Shown here one piece after another: positions 23,927 to 32,482 of a stretch of 32,482 nucleotides of DNA. The position numbers were made by a program, and so were the translations under genes. The notes beneath the pieces are model-generated. The model had not been told where the DNA came from, searched no databases, and saw only the letters and a program-made list of their open reading frames with translations. The DNA comes from Porphyromonadaceae bacterium UBA4702 (GTDB lineage Bacteria > Bacteroidota > Bacteroidia > Bacteroidales > Muribaculaceae), in assembly GCA_002404675.1 (NCBI GenBank), contig DHKE01000063.1, positions 3,323-35,804 on the forward strand, in the 5' to 3' direction. Positions within the stretch are counted from its first letter, which is position 1. The number at the start of each line of letters is the position of its first letter.

Positions 23927-26900
23927 GGGAAGTGTGCGAACAGAAAATGCGGTCTACGCGCCGGTGGATTGCGGCAGCGGTTTTCCTGCTGTCGCTGGCA
24001 CTCTATGCACTCACGGCAGAGCTGACAGCCTCTTACTGGGACTGCCCGGAATATGTGACCACAGCAGCGCGCCTCGAGCCAGGGCATCCGCCAGGCAACC
24101 CGGTGTGGATGCTCACAGCCCGGGTTTTCACCATGCTCGCACCGTCTGTTCAGGCTCAGGCATATATGGTCAACCTGATGAGCGGCGTATGTTCCGCCGT
24201 CGCCGTCATGCTGCTGTTCCTCACCCTCACGATATTCATACGCCGCCTCGTCGTGCCGCCGGAGCATGGCGGCAAATACACAGCCCGGCAGACGCTGATG
24301 ATACTCGGCGGCTCGCTGTGCGGCGCGGTCTGCCTCGCCGTCAGCGACACGTTCTGGTTTTCCGCCATCGAGGCTGAGGTATACGCCATGTCGGCTATGC
24401 TGACAGCCCTGTCGCTGTGGCTGACATTCCTTTGGGGAGAGAACATGGGCAAGCCGCACGCCTCGCGATACCTCGTGCTGACGGCATACGTCACCGGCCT
24501 TGCCGTCGGCGTTCACCAGCTCAACCTGCTGACACTTCCTGTGTCCGCACTCGTGATACTCTTCTACCGCCGCGACAACCTGCGCCCCAGTATGCTCATG
24601 CTGGCTATGGCCGCAAGCCTTGTCGCCATTGCCGCCGTCCTTTTCGGCATGATGCCCGCCGCCCTCGCAATGGCCGGCAAGCTGGAGCTGCTCGCCGTCA
24701 ACACGCTTCACCTGCCCATGCACAGCGGCGTGCTGGCATACGCAGCCGTCACCCTCGCAGTCCTGACAGCCGCCGCAGCCGCCACCAACGGCGAAAAGCG
24801 GCGCATACTCTCGCTGACGCTCACCGCCCTCGCCTTGTGGCTCTGCGGTCTGCTGTCATTCGGCGGGAACATCGCCGTCGGCGCGGCGATATGCGCATTG
24901 CTTCTCGCACTCGGCGTGCTGTGCCGCCGGCGCATGTCAATGGCCGTATGCAACATTGCCGTATGGTCTGCCGCGATGCTGTTCCTGGGATACTGCTCAT
25001 ATTCGCTGATCATGATACGCGGCGCAGCCTCACCGCCGATGAACCAAGGCGCGCCGGGCAACATCTTCGCCCTGCAGTCATACATCCACCGCGACCAGTA
25101 CGGCAGCGACCCTCTGCTCTACGGTCCTACGCCCTACAGCAAGCCGCTCTATGTGGAGGACATGGCGAAAGACTCCGTGACCGGGCGCATGACGGCTTCA
25201 TACACGCGACCGTTCCGCTATGGCGGCAAGACCGCATACCACCCCATACCCGACTCGACCGGGCGCATGCAGTATTCGGGAATGCTCGCAGGACAGAAGA
25301 TGCGCTACGCGCCGGAACTGAATATGTGGTTTCCGCGCATATACAGCACCGACCCCGACGACATCGAGGCATACGGCGGCTGGGCGGGAATGACCCGCGA
25401 GAATATGGACACCGTCGAGGTGTCATACGCCGTGGATTCTGCCGGCAACGCCGTCGGCAAATACGACAACCTGACCGGGAAGCGCGTCAAGGAGACCGGG
25501 CTGCGCCCCACATACTGGCAGAACCTCGCCATGTTAGGCGGCTACCAGATGAGCTACATGTATTTCCGTTACCTGCTCTGGAATTTCGTGGGGCGGCAGA
25601 ATGAGGTGTACGCGCAGGGCGAGTCCGACGCCGGCAACTTCATCACCGGCATTGCCCCCATAGACGAGCTTATGCTCGGCGACATCAGCAAGATGCCTGA
25701 CGACATCGGCCGGGGCAACCCTGGGCATCACGCCTACTGGCTGCTGCCGCTGCTGCTGGGCATCGCGGGCATCGCTTGCCAATTCGCGCGAAGCCGCCGG
25801 CAGTTTGCCGTCACCATGCTGCTGTTCATACTCACGGGCGTGGCAATAGTCGTCTACCTGAACCAGACTCCCGGACAGCCGCGTGAGCGCGACTACTCGT
25901 TTGTCGGCTCGTTCTATGCCTGGTGCATCTGGATAGGCATCGGCGCAACGTCGCTTATCGAGGCTGCTTTCTCCGCTTGGGACAAACGACGCTGGCGTGC
26001 CGTCAGCCGTCCGCTCGCAGCGGCATTGGCTCTGGCAGTCATCGCAACGCCAGTCATAATGCTCGCCGAAAACCTCCCGGACCACAACCGTTCAGGGCGC
26101 ACCATAACCCGCGACATAGCCCTCAACATCGTCAACCCGCTGCCGAAGGACGCTATCATGTTCATTAACGGCGACAACTATACATTCCCACTATGGTACA
26201 TTCAGGAGACCGAGGGGGTACGCACTGACATACGCACTGTCAACCTTGCATACATTGCCCAGCCATGGTACATCGCCCAGCTCGCCATGCCCACAGACGG
26301 CGGCAAGCCGGTGAAACTCTCCATACCTGCGGAAAAACTTAACGCCGTGGCTATGCAGGCGTACAACACCGTTGACATCGGCAGCGGCACGGCCGACGCC
26401 CGCGATGCCCTGCACCGCCTCTTCCGCGAGAAGCCCACGCCCGGCAAACGCCTCTGCATCGCCGCCGACAGCCTGCGGTTCGCAATCCCCGGAGCGGCGG
26501 ACTCAGTAACCGTTGACCTGCGCAGCGTCGCCGGAGGACGCAGCAGCCTGCGCCTGAAGAAACTGATGATACTCGACATCATCGCCAACAACGCCGGCAT
26601 ACGCCCGGTGTGCTGGATTGCCGCGCTCGGCGATGACGACAAAGCCGGGCTGGCTGCATACACCCACCGCGAAGGGCTGTCCCGCATACTCGGCGTAACC
26701 GACGAATACACCTCCGCGTCCCGCACCGCAGACATCATCATCAACCGCTTCAACGACTGCGGCGTGAGCAGCGCACATTATGTCGACGTACCTGGAAGAA
26801 TGCAGGTAAACGTAATCCGCCACCTCATGGCAAGCACCGCCTTGCATCTGCTCGACCGAGACTCATTGCCCTCCGACCGCGAGAGGGCTCTGCGGCTGGC

Positions 26901-27303
26901 ACAACTGTCACGCAAATGGTTTCCAAGCGAGATCGTGCCTCACGCCTCAAACATCACCGGCGGCGTGACTTACTCCAACGGCGGAGAACTGGCCCGGATA
27001 TACCTGCGGCTGTGGAAACTGACCGGCAACGACACATACCGCCGTGAAGCGACGCAACTGGCATACGCCGAGCTGGAACGCTGTGCCGCTTACAGCCGCT
27101 ACCTCTCCGCCCTGTCGCCGCGTTACCGCCGCTATACCAAGGCCACAACGCGCCTGGCTCGCAACACCCTCTACGAGTCTGTGCAGACACTCATGGATCT
27201 GGGTGTGGACTCACTGCAGATAGTCAATTCTCCCATATTGCGCGGCATCGACATACAGCGTCACCGCGACATCTGGATGAAGACCCTCGAAAAGCAACAG
27301 TAA
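23923..27303 (+). CDS. DUF2723 polytopic membrane protein (GT117-like glycosyltransferase)
   Basis: A 1126-residue integral membrane protein. The N-terminus carries the DUF2723 signature: YWDCPEYV (D40, E43, the probable catalytic acidic pair) and EPGHPPGNPVW (52-62). About ten or more membrane helices cover residues of about 14-380 and about 590-730; a soluble region of about 400 residues follows. The QPRERDYSFVGSFYAW motif between the helix blocks is also family-typical. DUF2723 proteins resemble protein O-mannosyltransferases and are placed in GT117; they are thought to transfer a lipid-linked sugar to proteins or other acceptors outside the membrane. It begins inside rnhB (4-bp overlap); ATG 23947 is an alternative start. 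Confidence 0.9.
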   Translation: MREVCEQKMRSTRRWIAAAVFLLSLALYALTAELTASYWDCPEYVTTAARLEPGHPPGNPVWMLTARVFTMLAPSVQAQAYMVNLMSGVCSAVAVMLLFLTLTIFIRRLVVPPEHGGKYTARQTLMILGGSLCGAVCLAVSDTFWFSAIEAEVYAMSAMLTALSLWLTFLWGENMGKPHASRYLVLTAYVTGLAVGVHQLNLLTLPVSALVILFYRRDNLRPSMLMLAMAASLVAIAAVLFGMMPAALAMAGKLELLAVNTLHLPMHSGVLAYAAVTLAVLTAAAAATNGEKRRILSLTLTALALWLCGLLSFGGNIAVGAAICALLLALGVLCRRRMSMAVCNIAVWSAAMLFLGYCSYSLIMIRGAASPPMNQGAPGNIFALQSYIHRDQYGSDPLLYGPTPYSKPLYVEDMAKDSVTGRMTASYTRPFRYGGKTAYHPIPDSTGRMQYSGMLAGQKMRYAPELNMWFPRIYSTDPDDIEAYGGWAGMTRENMDTVEVSYAVDSAGNAVGKYDNLTGKRVKETGLRPTYWQNLAMLGGYQMSYMYFRYLLWNFVGRQNEVYAQGESDAGNFITGIAPIDELMLGDISKMPDDIGRGNPGHHAYWLLPLLLGIAGIACQFARSRRQFAVTMLLFILTGVAIVVYLNQTPGQPRERDYSFVGSFYAWCIWIGIGATSLIEAAFSAWDKRRWRAVSRPLAAALALAVIATPVIMLAENLPDHNRSGRTITRDIALNIVNPLPKDAIMFINGDNYTFPLWYIQETEGVRTDIRTVNLAYIAQPWYIAQLAMPTDGGKPVKLSIPAEKLNAVAMQAYNTVDIGSGTADARDALHRLFREKPTPGKRLCIAADSLRFAIPGAADSVTVDLRSVAGGRSSLRLKKLMILDIIANNAGIRPVCWIAALGDDDKAGLAAYTHREGLSRILGVTDEYTSASRTADIIINRFNDCGVSSAHYVDVPGRMQVNVIRHLMASTALHLLDRDSLPSDRERALRLAQLSRKWFPSEIVPHASNITGGVTYSNGGELARIYLRLWKLTGNDTYRREATQLAYAELERCAAYSRYLSALSPRYRRYTKATTRLARNTLYESVQTLMDLGVDSLQIVNSPILRGIDIQRHRDIWMKTLEKQQ

Positions 27304-27598
27304 CGGCATCCGAACCGCCTGTTTCACGGCACGCCGCAGCTCTTAAAAATGTGTTTTACAACATACCGCCAGCTGTAAATCCGCATAATGCGCAAAAATC
27401 ATTTTGCCATACGGTCATTCTTGGCAGAGCCATTTTCCACACACGACTGGCAAAAAGCAAGACCTCGAGGCATCCACGACACATCAGCAATATGCATATA
27501 TCAGCAATTTGCATTCAGACGGACTTTTTCTGCCTGTATACGCAAAAACATCTATAACAGCCCCCACAAACACCAATCCGCATATTTTAATGCGATTA
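27304..27598. other. AT-rich upstream region of the giant adhesin gene, no gene seen
   Basis: This interval holds only short unsupported frames. It contains two near-identical 15-mers (ATCAGCAATATGCAT at 27483-27497 and ATCAGCAATTTGCAT at 27500-27514) and two inverted repeats of CGCAT with ATGCG (27382-27392 with a 1-base spacer, 27579-27594 with a 6-base spacer). The last abuts the -33 element of the adhesin promoter, so regulator binding is plausible. Confidence 0.5.
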
Positions 27599-27631
27599 TT
27601 TTGTATATAGCGAACTATTTTCCTAACTTTG
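27599..27631 (+). promoter_or_regulatory. Promoter of the giant adhesin gene
   Basis: TTTTG (27599-27603), a 20-bp spacer, TAACTTTG (27624-27631): a perfect consensus, about 50 bp before ATG 27683. Confidence 0.85.
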
Positions 27632-27682
27632 CACACCAAGATCAGGGTGTTTCTCTGTCTTACTATTATTAATACTTATTCT

Positions 27683-30600
27683 ATGCGCCATTTTACCCTA
27701 TCCGGACTGACCTTATCAGTCGCACTCGCGTTGAGTCTGACGGCAACGGCCCAGACACGCGGCGTAAACAGCGGAGTGGCAGTGCCGAGACCCGTTCCGG
27801 CCGCCTCTACATCGCTGCCTAAAACCAATCCCAACGGGCAACGTGTCACTTCAAACGTGTTCTGCATCGGGCAGCGTCCCAGCGGACAGCTGTTTGACGC
27901 TGACGCTGCCACTGCCCCCAAAGCACAAAAAGCTCCCGCGAAAATCCTCGGCGACGGCACGACCATCTACGGCTCGCTCGTGTATGCCGACTACTGGGAC
28001 GGCACCAACAGCTACGGCATCTGGTCGTTCCCGGCTTCGCAGTATGTTGCGCCCACCCAGGTGGTCAACTTCCCCTATTTCGCCAACGGCGGCGGCTGCC
28101 TCGTAGGCAACACGTACTACTACTCCGACTATGTGTATGACGCTTCGATGGGCTACACTTTCACCACATTCTGCTGGTACAACTTCACCACGCAGGAGTT
28201 CAACAAGATCACGCGCACGTTCCTGGATGCCAGCTTCGACCAGAGCCAGATAACGCACGACATGGCTTACGACCCCACGACTGGCCAGATTTTCGTAATC
28301 TCATACCTCAAGAAAGAGGTTGTCGAGGGAGCTCTCGCCAAATTCGTCCCAGCCATCTCGACCATCGACCCGGTGACTGCAATGGTAACGCCTATCGCCG
28401 AAACCCCGCAGATGGCCGCAATAGCCATCAACCAGGCCGGCGAGCTCTATGGTGTCTCAATGGGCGCTGACTCCAAGCTCTATCGCATCAACAAGACAAG
28501 CGGCGAGTGCACGGAAATCGGCCCGACAGGACTTATCCCCGACTATGTGCAGTCCGCCACATTTGACCCGATCACCGATAAGATGTACTGGGCAGCCACG
28601 CTCTCCAACCTCAAGACAGGCCTCTATGAGGTGAACGTCAACACAGGCGAGGCAATGAAGATAACTGACTTCGACCACCAGGAGGAGTTCACCGGCATCT
28701 ACATCCCCGAGCCCGAGGTTGAATCAGCAGCCCCGGCCAAGGCCGAGAACATCACCTATTCGTTCCCCGACGGCGCACTCTCCGGAACAGTCTCCGTGAC
28801 TGCCCCGACAAAGACATACAACGGCAACGCGCTCAACGGCAACGTTGACATGGCGCTCTCGATCGACGGCAAGGAAGTCCTCGCCAAGAGCGTCGCCCCC
28901 GGCGCAACCATGACACACGATGCCGCCCTCACCGAGGGCATCCACTCGTTCACCGTCACCGTATCGAACTCCGTTGGCGCTGGTCCGCGCACCGGTATCT
29001 CCGGCTACATCGGCATCGACGGCCCCAATGCCCCGACCGACCTGACTGTGCAGCACAACGAGAACGGCACTGCCACTCTCACATGGACAGCCCCGACCGC
29101 CGGCCGCAACGACGGCTACATCAACCCCTCGCAGCTCAAGTACACAGTACGCCGCTGCCCCGAAATGGAGGTGATAGCCGAAAACCTGACAACGACCACA
29201 TTCACTGACCCGCTGAACGTCCCCGCAGCCATGTACTATTATGAAGTGACTGCATACATGGACGGCCGCGAGGGTCTCCCCGCATACACCGAAGCCGAAA
29301 CCCTCGGCAACGGCACCGGGCTTCCCTGCCGCTTCTCTTTCGACAGCAAGGAGGAATTTGAACTGTTCACCAACATCGACGTGAACAACAAATATGAGGC
29401 CCGCTACAACTGGGGCGGCTGGCTCTACTCGCCGGAGTTCAAATGGACTGCAGATGAAGACCCGTGTGCAGTATATGCATACCATCCCGAATATCCGGCT
29501 GACGACTGGTTGATCACACCCCCGTTCACCGTCGAGAGCGGCAAGAAGTACAAGGTGACATACACCATGTGGACTCGCGGCTCGATGGAAAAACTCGAAA
29601 TCACCGCCGGCACGCTCAACGCACCCGCTCAGCAGCAGGTCATTACCCCCGTCAAGGAGTACAACCACAAAGACAAGCAGAAATTCACCCAGGAGTTCAC
29701 TGCAACAGCTTCGGGCAACTACTATATCGGCTTCCACGTGACTTCGGAGGCAAAAGCCCACTACCTCTTTGTGGACGACATCGAGATTGACGAGGTCGCA
29801 GACGGCTCTGCCCCTGTTCCTGTAAGCAACCTGACTGTCACTCCCGCCCCGCTCGGCGCAATGTCTGCTGAAATCGCCATGGACGTGCCCGACAAGACTG
29901 TCGGCGGCGCAAACCTCACATCCGTGAGCCGCATCGACATCTTCCGCGACAACGACAAGGAGGCTATCCACTCATTCGACAAGCCCGCTGTCGGCTCTCG
30001 CGTTTCCTGGACTGACACCAAGCCCCTCCACGGCTGGAACACTTACCGCGTAGTGGCTTACAACGCTGCCGGCCTCGCCGGCGAGAAGGCTGTCGCCAAG
30101 GCTTTCGTCGGCATTGACACCCCGACTGCTGTCACCGGCCTCACCCTCTCCGAAACCAACGGTCACCCCACACTGACTTGGGGCACGCCCGAAGGCAGCG
30201 ACAACGGCGGTTACTACAACCCCGACAACCTCATCTATGAAATCATCCGCAACGACGGCGTTGTCGTTTCCCGCTCGGCCAAGGGCAACACCTTCGTGGA
30301 CGAGTCTCTCGACCCCGCCGAGAAGCAGTACTTCATCTACTATCAGGTGACTCCGCGCAGCGAAGCCGGCGGCTCAAACTACGCACTCTCAAACAGCTTG
30401 GTATACGGGAATCCCTACCAGGGCGACTTCCTCGAGTCATTCTCCGACGTGGCTACACAGAACGACCCGTGGGTGCTCTACCGCGTCAAGGGCAAAGACC
30501 AGCTGTGGAAACTATACTCACAGGGATATGAACCTATCTGCGCTCCTGTTGACGACGACGGCGGCCTCGCAGTGTTCGAAGCAACTGTCGGCAACCGCGG

Positions 30601-32305
30601 CGACGAGTCAAGAATGGTTTCTCCCAAGATTGACCTCTCATCATTCGACATCCCCGTGCTTTCGTTCTACTTCTACAAGTATCCGTCAGGAAACACCGAA
30701 ATGGACGAAGAGCCGTATCAAGACCGCCTGACTGTAGAGCTTTACACTCCCGACGGCACATTCATCCCCGTGCTCGAGGACATCATGGTGGACGACCCCA
30801 GATACTACGAGGGCTGGGTCAAATACTCGATCAACCTTGAGGAATACAAGCAGCTCGGCTGGGCGCAGATTTCATTCCGTGGCATCGCCGACTTCGCGCA
30901 GGATGTGGCAATAGACCGCGTGGAAGTCACTGACAACGTCTCCAACGACCTCGCGGTTTACTCGTTCAACGGCCCCGCCAAGGTTGCCGCCGGCAAGAAA
31001 GCCACCTACAAGGCAACTATCGCCAACTACGGTATCAACGCCGCTGAGAACTACAACGTCATCCTGCTGCGTGACGGCGTGGAGGTAGACCGCAAGGCCG
31101 GCCCCGCTATCGCAAGCAAGCAGTACGGCTCTGTACGCTTCGATGTGGACGCTCTCGAGTCTGAAATCGGCAAGACATTCAAGTACACTGTCAACATCGA
31201 CTTCGCCGACGACGCTATCCCTGGCAACAACATCTCTGACCCCGTCAGCACTGCCGTCGTAGCTCCGCAGTATCCCGAGGTGCTCCACCTCAACGGAACT
31301 GTTGAGAACAACAACGTGACTCTCTCTTGGGAAAAGGCTGACGCCCTCCGTGTCAACGACTCATTCGAGGACTATGCCGCATTCTCAATCGACGAGATCG
31401 GCGACTACACCCTCATCGACGGTGACGCTGCCAACACTTACGGCTTTTCCGACCTCTACTTCGAGAACAGCGGCGAACCCATGGCATTCATCATCTTCAA
31501 CCCCGTGACACTCGGCATCACCCCCATACTCCAAGAGTATGCCGCCCACACAGGCAACCAGGTGCTCGCATCATTCGCCGCCGTGGACTACAACACCGGC
31601 AACTCAGTCCAGAACAACGACTGGTTCATCACTCCGGAAATCTATCCCGGCACAACATTCTCGTTCTGGGCCAAGACTGCCAACTACGAGTGGGGCTACG
31701 AGTCATTTGAAGTGATGTACTCGACCACCAACACCTCGACCACCGCGTTCAAGAAACTCGACGCTGTGACAGAGACCCCGAAGGACTGGACACAGTACAC
31801 CTACACCGTGCCTGAGAACGCCAAGTACATGGCAATCCACTACAACTCGGACGACAAGTTCCTCTTCTACGTGGACGACCTCAGCTTCATCGGCAAGTAC
31901 TCCGGCAACGCCTACACCCTCACCGGCTACCGCGTATACCGTGACGGCGTGGCTATCGCAGACCTCCCCGCAACACAGATGACGTACACCGACGCAATCG
32001 GCGAGACTGACTACCACACCTACACCGTCCGCGCCCTCTACGGCTCGCGCGAATCTGCCGACAGCGACAAGTACATCGCTAGCGGCTCTGGTGTTGAGAA
32101 CAACATCGCCGACGGTATCAGCGTCACCACTCGCGGACACGAGATCAACGTCAGCTGCCCCGCAGACATGAACGTGCGCATCATCAACACCGCAGGTACT
32201 ACGCTCTATGAGCGCAAGGGCGGCAACCACAGCTACCTCACTGCAAGTGCCGGCGCATACATCGTGACCGTAGGTTCACACCGCTACAAAGTGATGGTGA
32301 AATAA
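27683..32305 (+). CDS. Giant multidomain secreted adhesin with cleaved-adhesin and Fn3-like domains and T9SS-type C-terminus
   Basis: A 1540-residue exported protein. Signal peptide: residues 1-23 (MRHFTLSG... ending TATA, then QTRG). Residues of about 85-345 look like a beta-propeller (repeated units such as MAYDPTTGQIFVIS, ATFDPITDKMYWAA). Then come Fn3-like domains (about 355-545), a jelly-roll cleaved-adhesin-type domain (about 547-705, with DDWLITPPF and LFVDDIEID), Fn3-like domains (710-905), a second jelly roll (915-1085), a CARDB-like domain (1086-1192), and a third jelly roll (1224-1405, NNDWFITPEI and FYVDDLSF) set inside a split Fn3. Residues of about 1470-1540 are a T9SS type A-like tail (AGAYIVTVG, YKVMVK). 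Its heavily C-ending codon choice suggests high expression. It is probably a surface adhesin or matrix-binding protein; no protease domain is present. ATG 27683 fits the promoter and signal peptide; an earlier in-frame alternative start at 27629 lies in the promoter. Confidence 0.88.
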   Translation: MRHFTLSGLTLSVALALSLTATAQTRGVNSGVAVPRPVPAASTSLPKTNPNGQRVTSNVFCIGQRPSGQLFDADAATAPKAQKAPAKILGDGTTIYGSLVYADYWDGTNSYGIWSFPASQYVAPTQVVNFPYFANGGGCLVGNTYYYSDYVYDASMGYTFTTFCWYNFTTQEFNKITRTFLDASFDQSQITHDMAYDPTTGQIFVISYLKKEVVEGALAKFVPAISTIDPVTAMVTPIAETPQMAAIAINQAGELYGVSMGADSKLYRINKTSGECTEIGPTGLIPDYVQSATFDPITDKMYWAATLSNLKTGLYEVNVNTGEAMKITDFDHQEEFTGIYIPEPEVESAAPAKAENITYSFPDGALSGTVSVTAPTKTYNGNALNGNVDMALSIDGKEVLAKSVAPGATMTHDAALTEGIHSFTVTVSNSVGAGPRTGISGYIGIDGPNAPTDLTVQHNENGTATLTWTAPTAGRNDGYINPSQLKYTVRRCPEMEVIAENLTTTTFTDPLNVPAAMYYYEVTAYMDGREGLPAYTEAETLGNGTGLPCRFSFDSKEEFELFTNIDVNNKYEARYNWGGWLYSPEFKWTADEDPCAVYAYHPEYPADDWLITPPFTVESGKKYKVTYTMWTRGSMEKLEITAGTLNAPAQQQVITPVKEYNHKDKQKFTQEFTATASGNYYIGFHVTSEAKAHYLFVDDIEIDEVADGSAPVPVSNLTVTPAPLGAMSAEIAMDVPDKTVGGANLTSVSRIDIFRDNDKEAIHSFDKPAVGSRVSWTDTKPLHGWNTYRVVAYNAAGLAGEKAVAKAFVGIDTPTAVTGLTLSETNGHPTLTWGTPEGSDNGGYYNPDNLIYEIIRNDGVVVSRSAKGNTFVDESLDPAEKQYFIYYQVTPRSEAGGSNYALSNSLVYGNPYQGDFLESFSDVATQNDPWVLYRVKGKDQLWKLYSQGYEPICAPVDDDGGLAVFEATVGNRGDESRMVSPKIDLSSFDIPVLSFYFYKYPSGNTEMDEEPYQDRLTVELYTPDGTFIPVLEDIMVDDPRYYEGWVKYSINLEEYKQLGWAQISFRGIADFAQDVAIDRVEVTDNVSNDLAVYSFNGPAKVAAGKKATYKATIANYGINAAENYNVILLRDGVEVDRKAGPAIASKQYGSVRFDVDALESEIGKTFKYTVNIDFADDAIPGNNISDPVSTAVVAPQYPEVLHLNGTVENNNVTLSWEKADALRVNDSFEDYAAFSIDEIGDYTLIDGDAANTYGFSDLYFENSGEPMAFIIFNPVTLGITPILQEYAAHTGNQVLASFAAVDYNTGNSVQNNDWFITPEIYPGTTFSFWAKTANYEWGYESFEVMYSTTNTSTTAFKKLDAVTETPKDWTQYTYTVPENAKYMAIHYNSDDKFLFYVDDLSFIGKYSGNAYTLTGYRVYRDGVAIADLPATQMTYTDAIGETDYHTYTVRALYGSRESADSDKYIASGSGVENNIADGISVTTRGHEINVSCPADMNVRIINTAGTTLYERKGGNHSYLTASAGAYIVTVGSHRYKVMVK

Positions 32306-32329
32306 CACCAGACCACACATAACCAGACA

Positions 32330-32363
32330 AAGGGAGCGTGCCGGGTGGCACGCTCCCTTTTTG
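32330..32363 (+). terminator. Terminator of the giant adhesin gene
   Basis: A perfect 12-bp stem (32331-32342 with 32347-32358; AGGGAGCGTGCC paired with its complement, loop GGGT) followed by five T residues. It lies 25 bp past the stop. Confidence 0.9.
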
Positions 32364-32416
32364 CATCCGGGAAATCGGGCTTACGTGCTGTTTCGGACAC
32401 TCGCAATGAAAATAAA

Positions 32417-32448
32417 TTTGCAGGTTACGCGGAATTTGTCTAACTTTG
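32417..32448 (+). promoter_or_regulatory. Promoter of the tRNA-Leu gene
   Basis: TTTG (32417-32420), a 20-bp spacer, TAACTTTG (32441-32448), 11 bp before the tRNA 5' end. Confidence 0.85.
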
Positions 32449-32459
32449 CCGTCACAAAC

Positions 32460-32482
32460 GCCCGGATGGCGGAATCGGTAGA
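32460..32482 (+). tRNA. tRNA-Leu, 5' part only, cut by window edge
   Basis: GCCCGGATGGCGGAATCGG followed by TAGA reads as an acceptor 5' strand (GCCCGGA), T8, and the start of a D-arm of the GCGGAAT-CGGTAGA type, as in bacterial leucine tRNAs. The anticodon is outside the window, so the isoacceptor is unknown. Confidence 0.8.

Noticed and set aside
24417..25604. Plus-strand frame of 395 codons within the DUF2723 gene
   Set aside because: Arg-rich out-of-frame shadow of a long, well supported gene.
27351..27672. Short plus-strand frames before the giant adhesin
   Set aside because: They overlap its promoter and the repeat elements, and have no recognisable sequence.
28724..29971. Minus-strand frame of 415 codons opposite the giant adhesin
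   Set aside because: Shadow created by the strong codon bias of the sense gene.
1..32482. CRISPR arrays, insertion sequences and toxin-antitoxin pairs
   Set aside because: No regularly spaced repeats, transposase motifs or terminal inverted repeats were seen in the window.

Overview
The window reads as a chromosomal segment of a Bacteroidales bacterium, most likely a gut lineage such as Muribaculaceae (order fairly sure, family an inference). The evidence is the phylum-specific promoter form (TTTG or TTG, about 20 bp, TAnnTTTG), which recurs upstream of many genes here; nearly absent Shine-Dalgarno sequences; three secreted proteins with type IX secretion (T9SS)-like C-terminal tails; a DUF2723 membrane glycosyltransferase; and the gene order CBS protein-NAD kinase / pdxJ-exbB-exbD. 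Most genes are GC-rich; an AT-richer island lies at about 8.9-13.25 kb.

Layout. 1-2.7 kb (minus): pdxA (vitamin B6 synthesis) followed by a sugar-nucleotidyltransferase-like protein and an ATP-grasp protein cut by the left edge. 2.98-5.4 kb (minus): a BspA-type leucine-rich-repeat surface protein. 5.5-7.03 kb (minus): a HAD phosphatase and ribF, overlapping by 4 bp. 7.18-8.54 kb (plus): a small Pro/Ala-rich lipoprotein and pfkA. 8.6-13.05 kb (minus): the AT-richer island, holding a second BspA-like protein and an orphan phage-tailspike-like beta-helix protein. 13.28-14.69 kb (minus): a CBS/ACT-like protein and nadK. 14.88-21.9 kb (plus): a long run of closely spaced genes, pdxJ, exbB, exbD, a tonB-like gene, an MsbA-type ABC exporter, purN fused to a membrane domain, a DUF2752 protein and an EamA transporter. 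22.0-22.2 kb: a promoter-to-terminator unit with no ORF, probably a small RNA of about 195 nt. 22.29-27.3 kb (plus): a polyprenyl diphosphate synthase, rnhB and a DUF2723 glycosyltransferase. 27.68-32.3 kb (plus): a 1540-residue multidomain adhesin with its own promoter and terminator. The right edge cuts the 5' end of a tRNA-Leu gene.

How the genes work together. PdxA and PdxJ are consecutive enzymes that build pyridoxine 5'-phosphate; RibF makes FMN and FAD and NadK makes NADP, so cofactor synthesis is well represented. ExbB, ExbD and the TonB-like protein form a proton-driven energy transducer, next to a lipid-exporter-like ABC protein. The three T9SS-type cargo proteins and the DUF2723 enzyme point to a heavily decorated, probably glycosylated cell surface.

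The items most worth a second look are the PurN-dispanin (CD225-like) fusion, which would attach a cytosolic purine enzyme to the membrane; the unassigned small RNA; and the orphan tailspike-like protein without a signal peptide in the AT-rich island.
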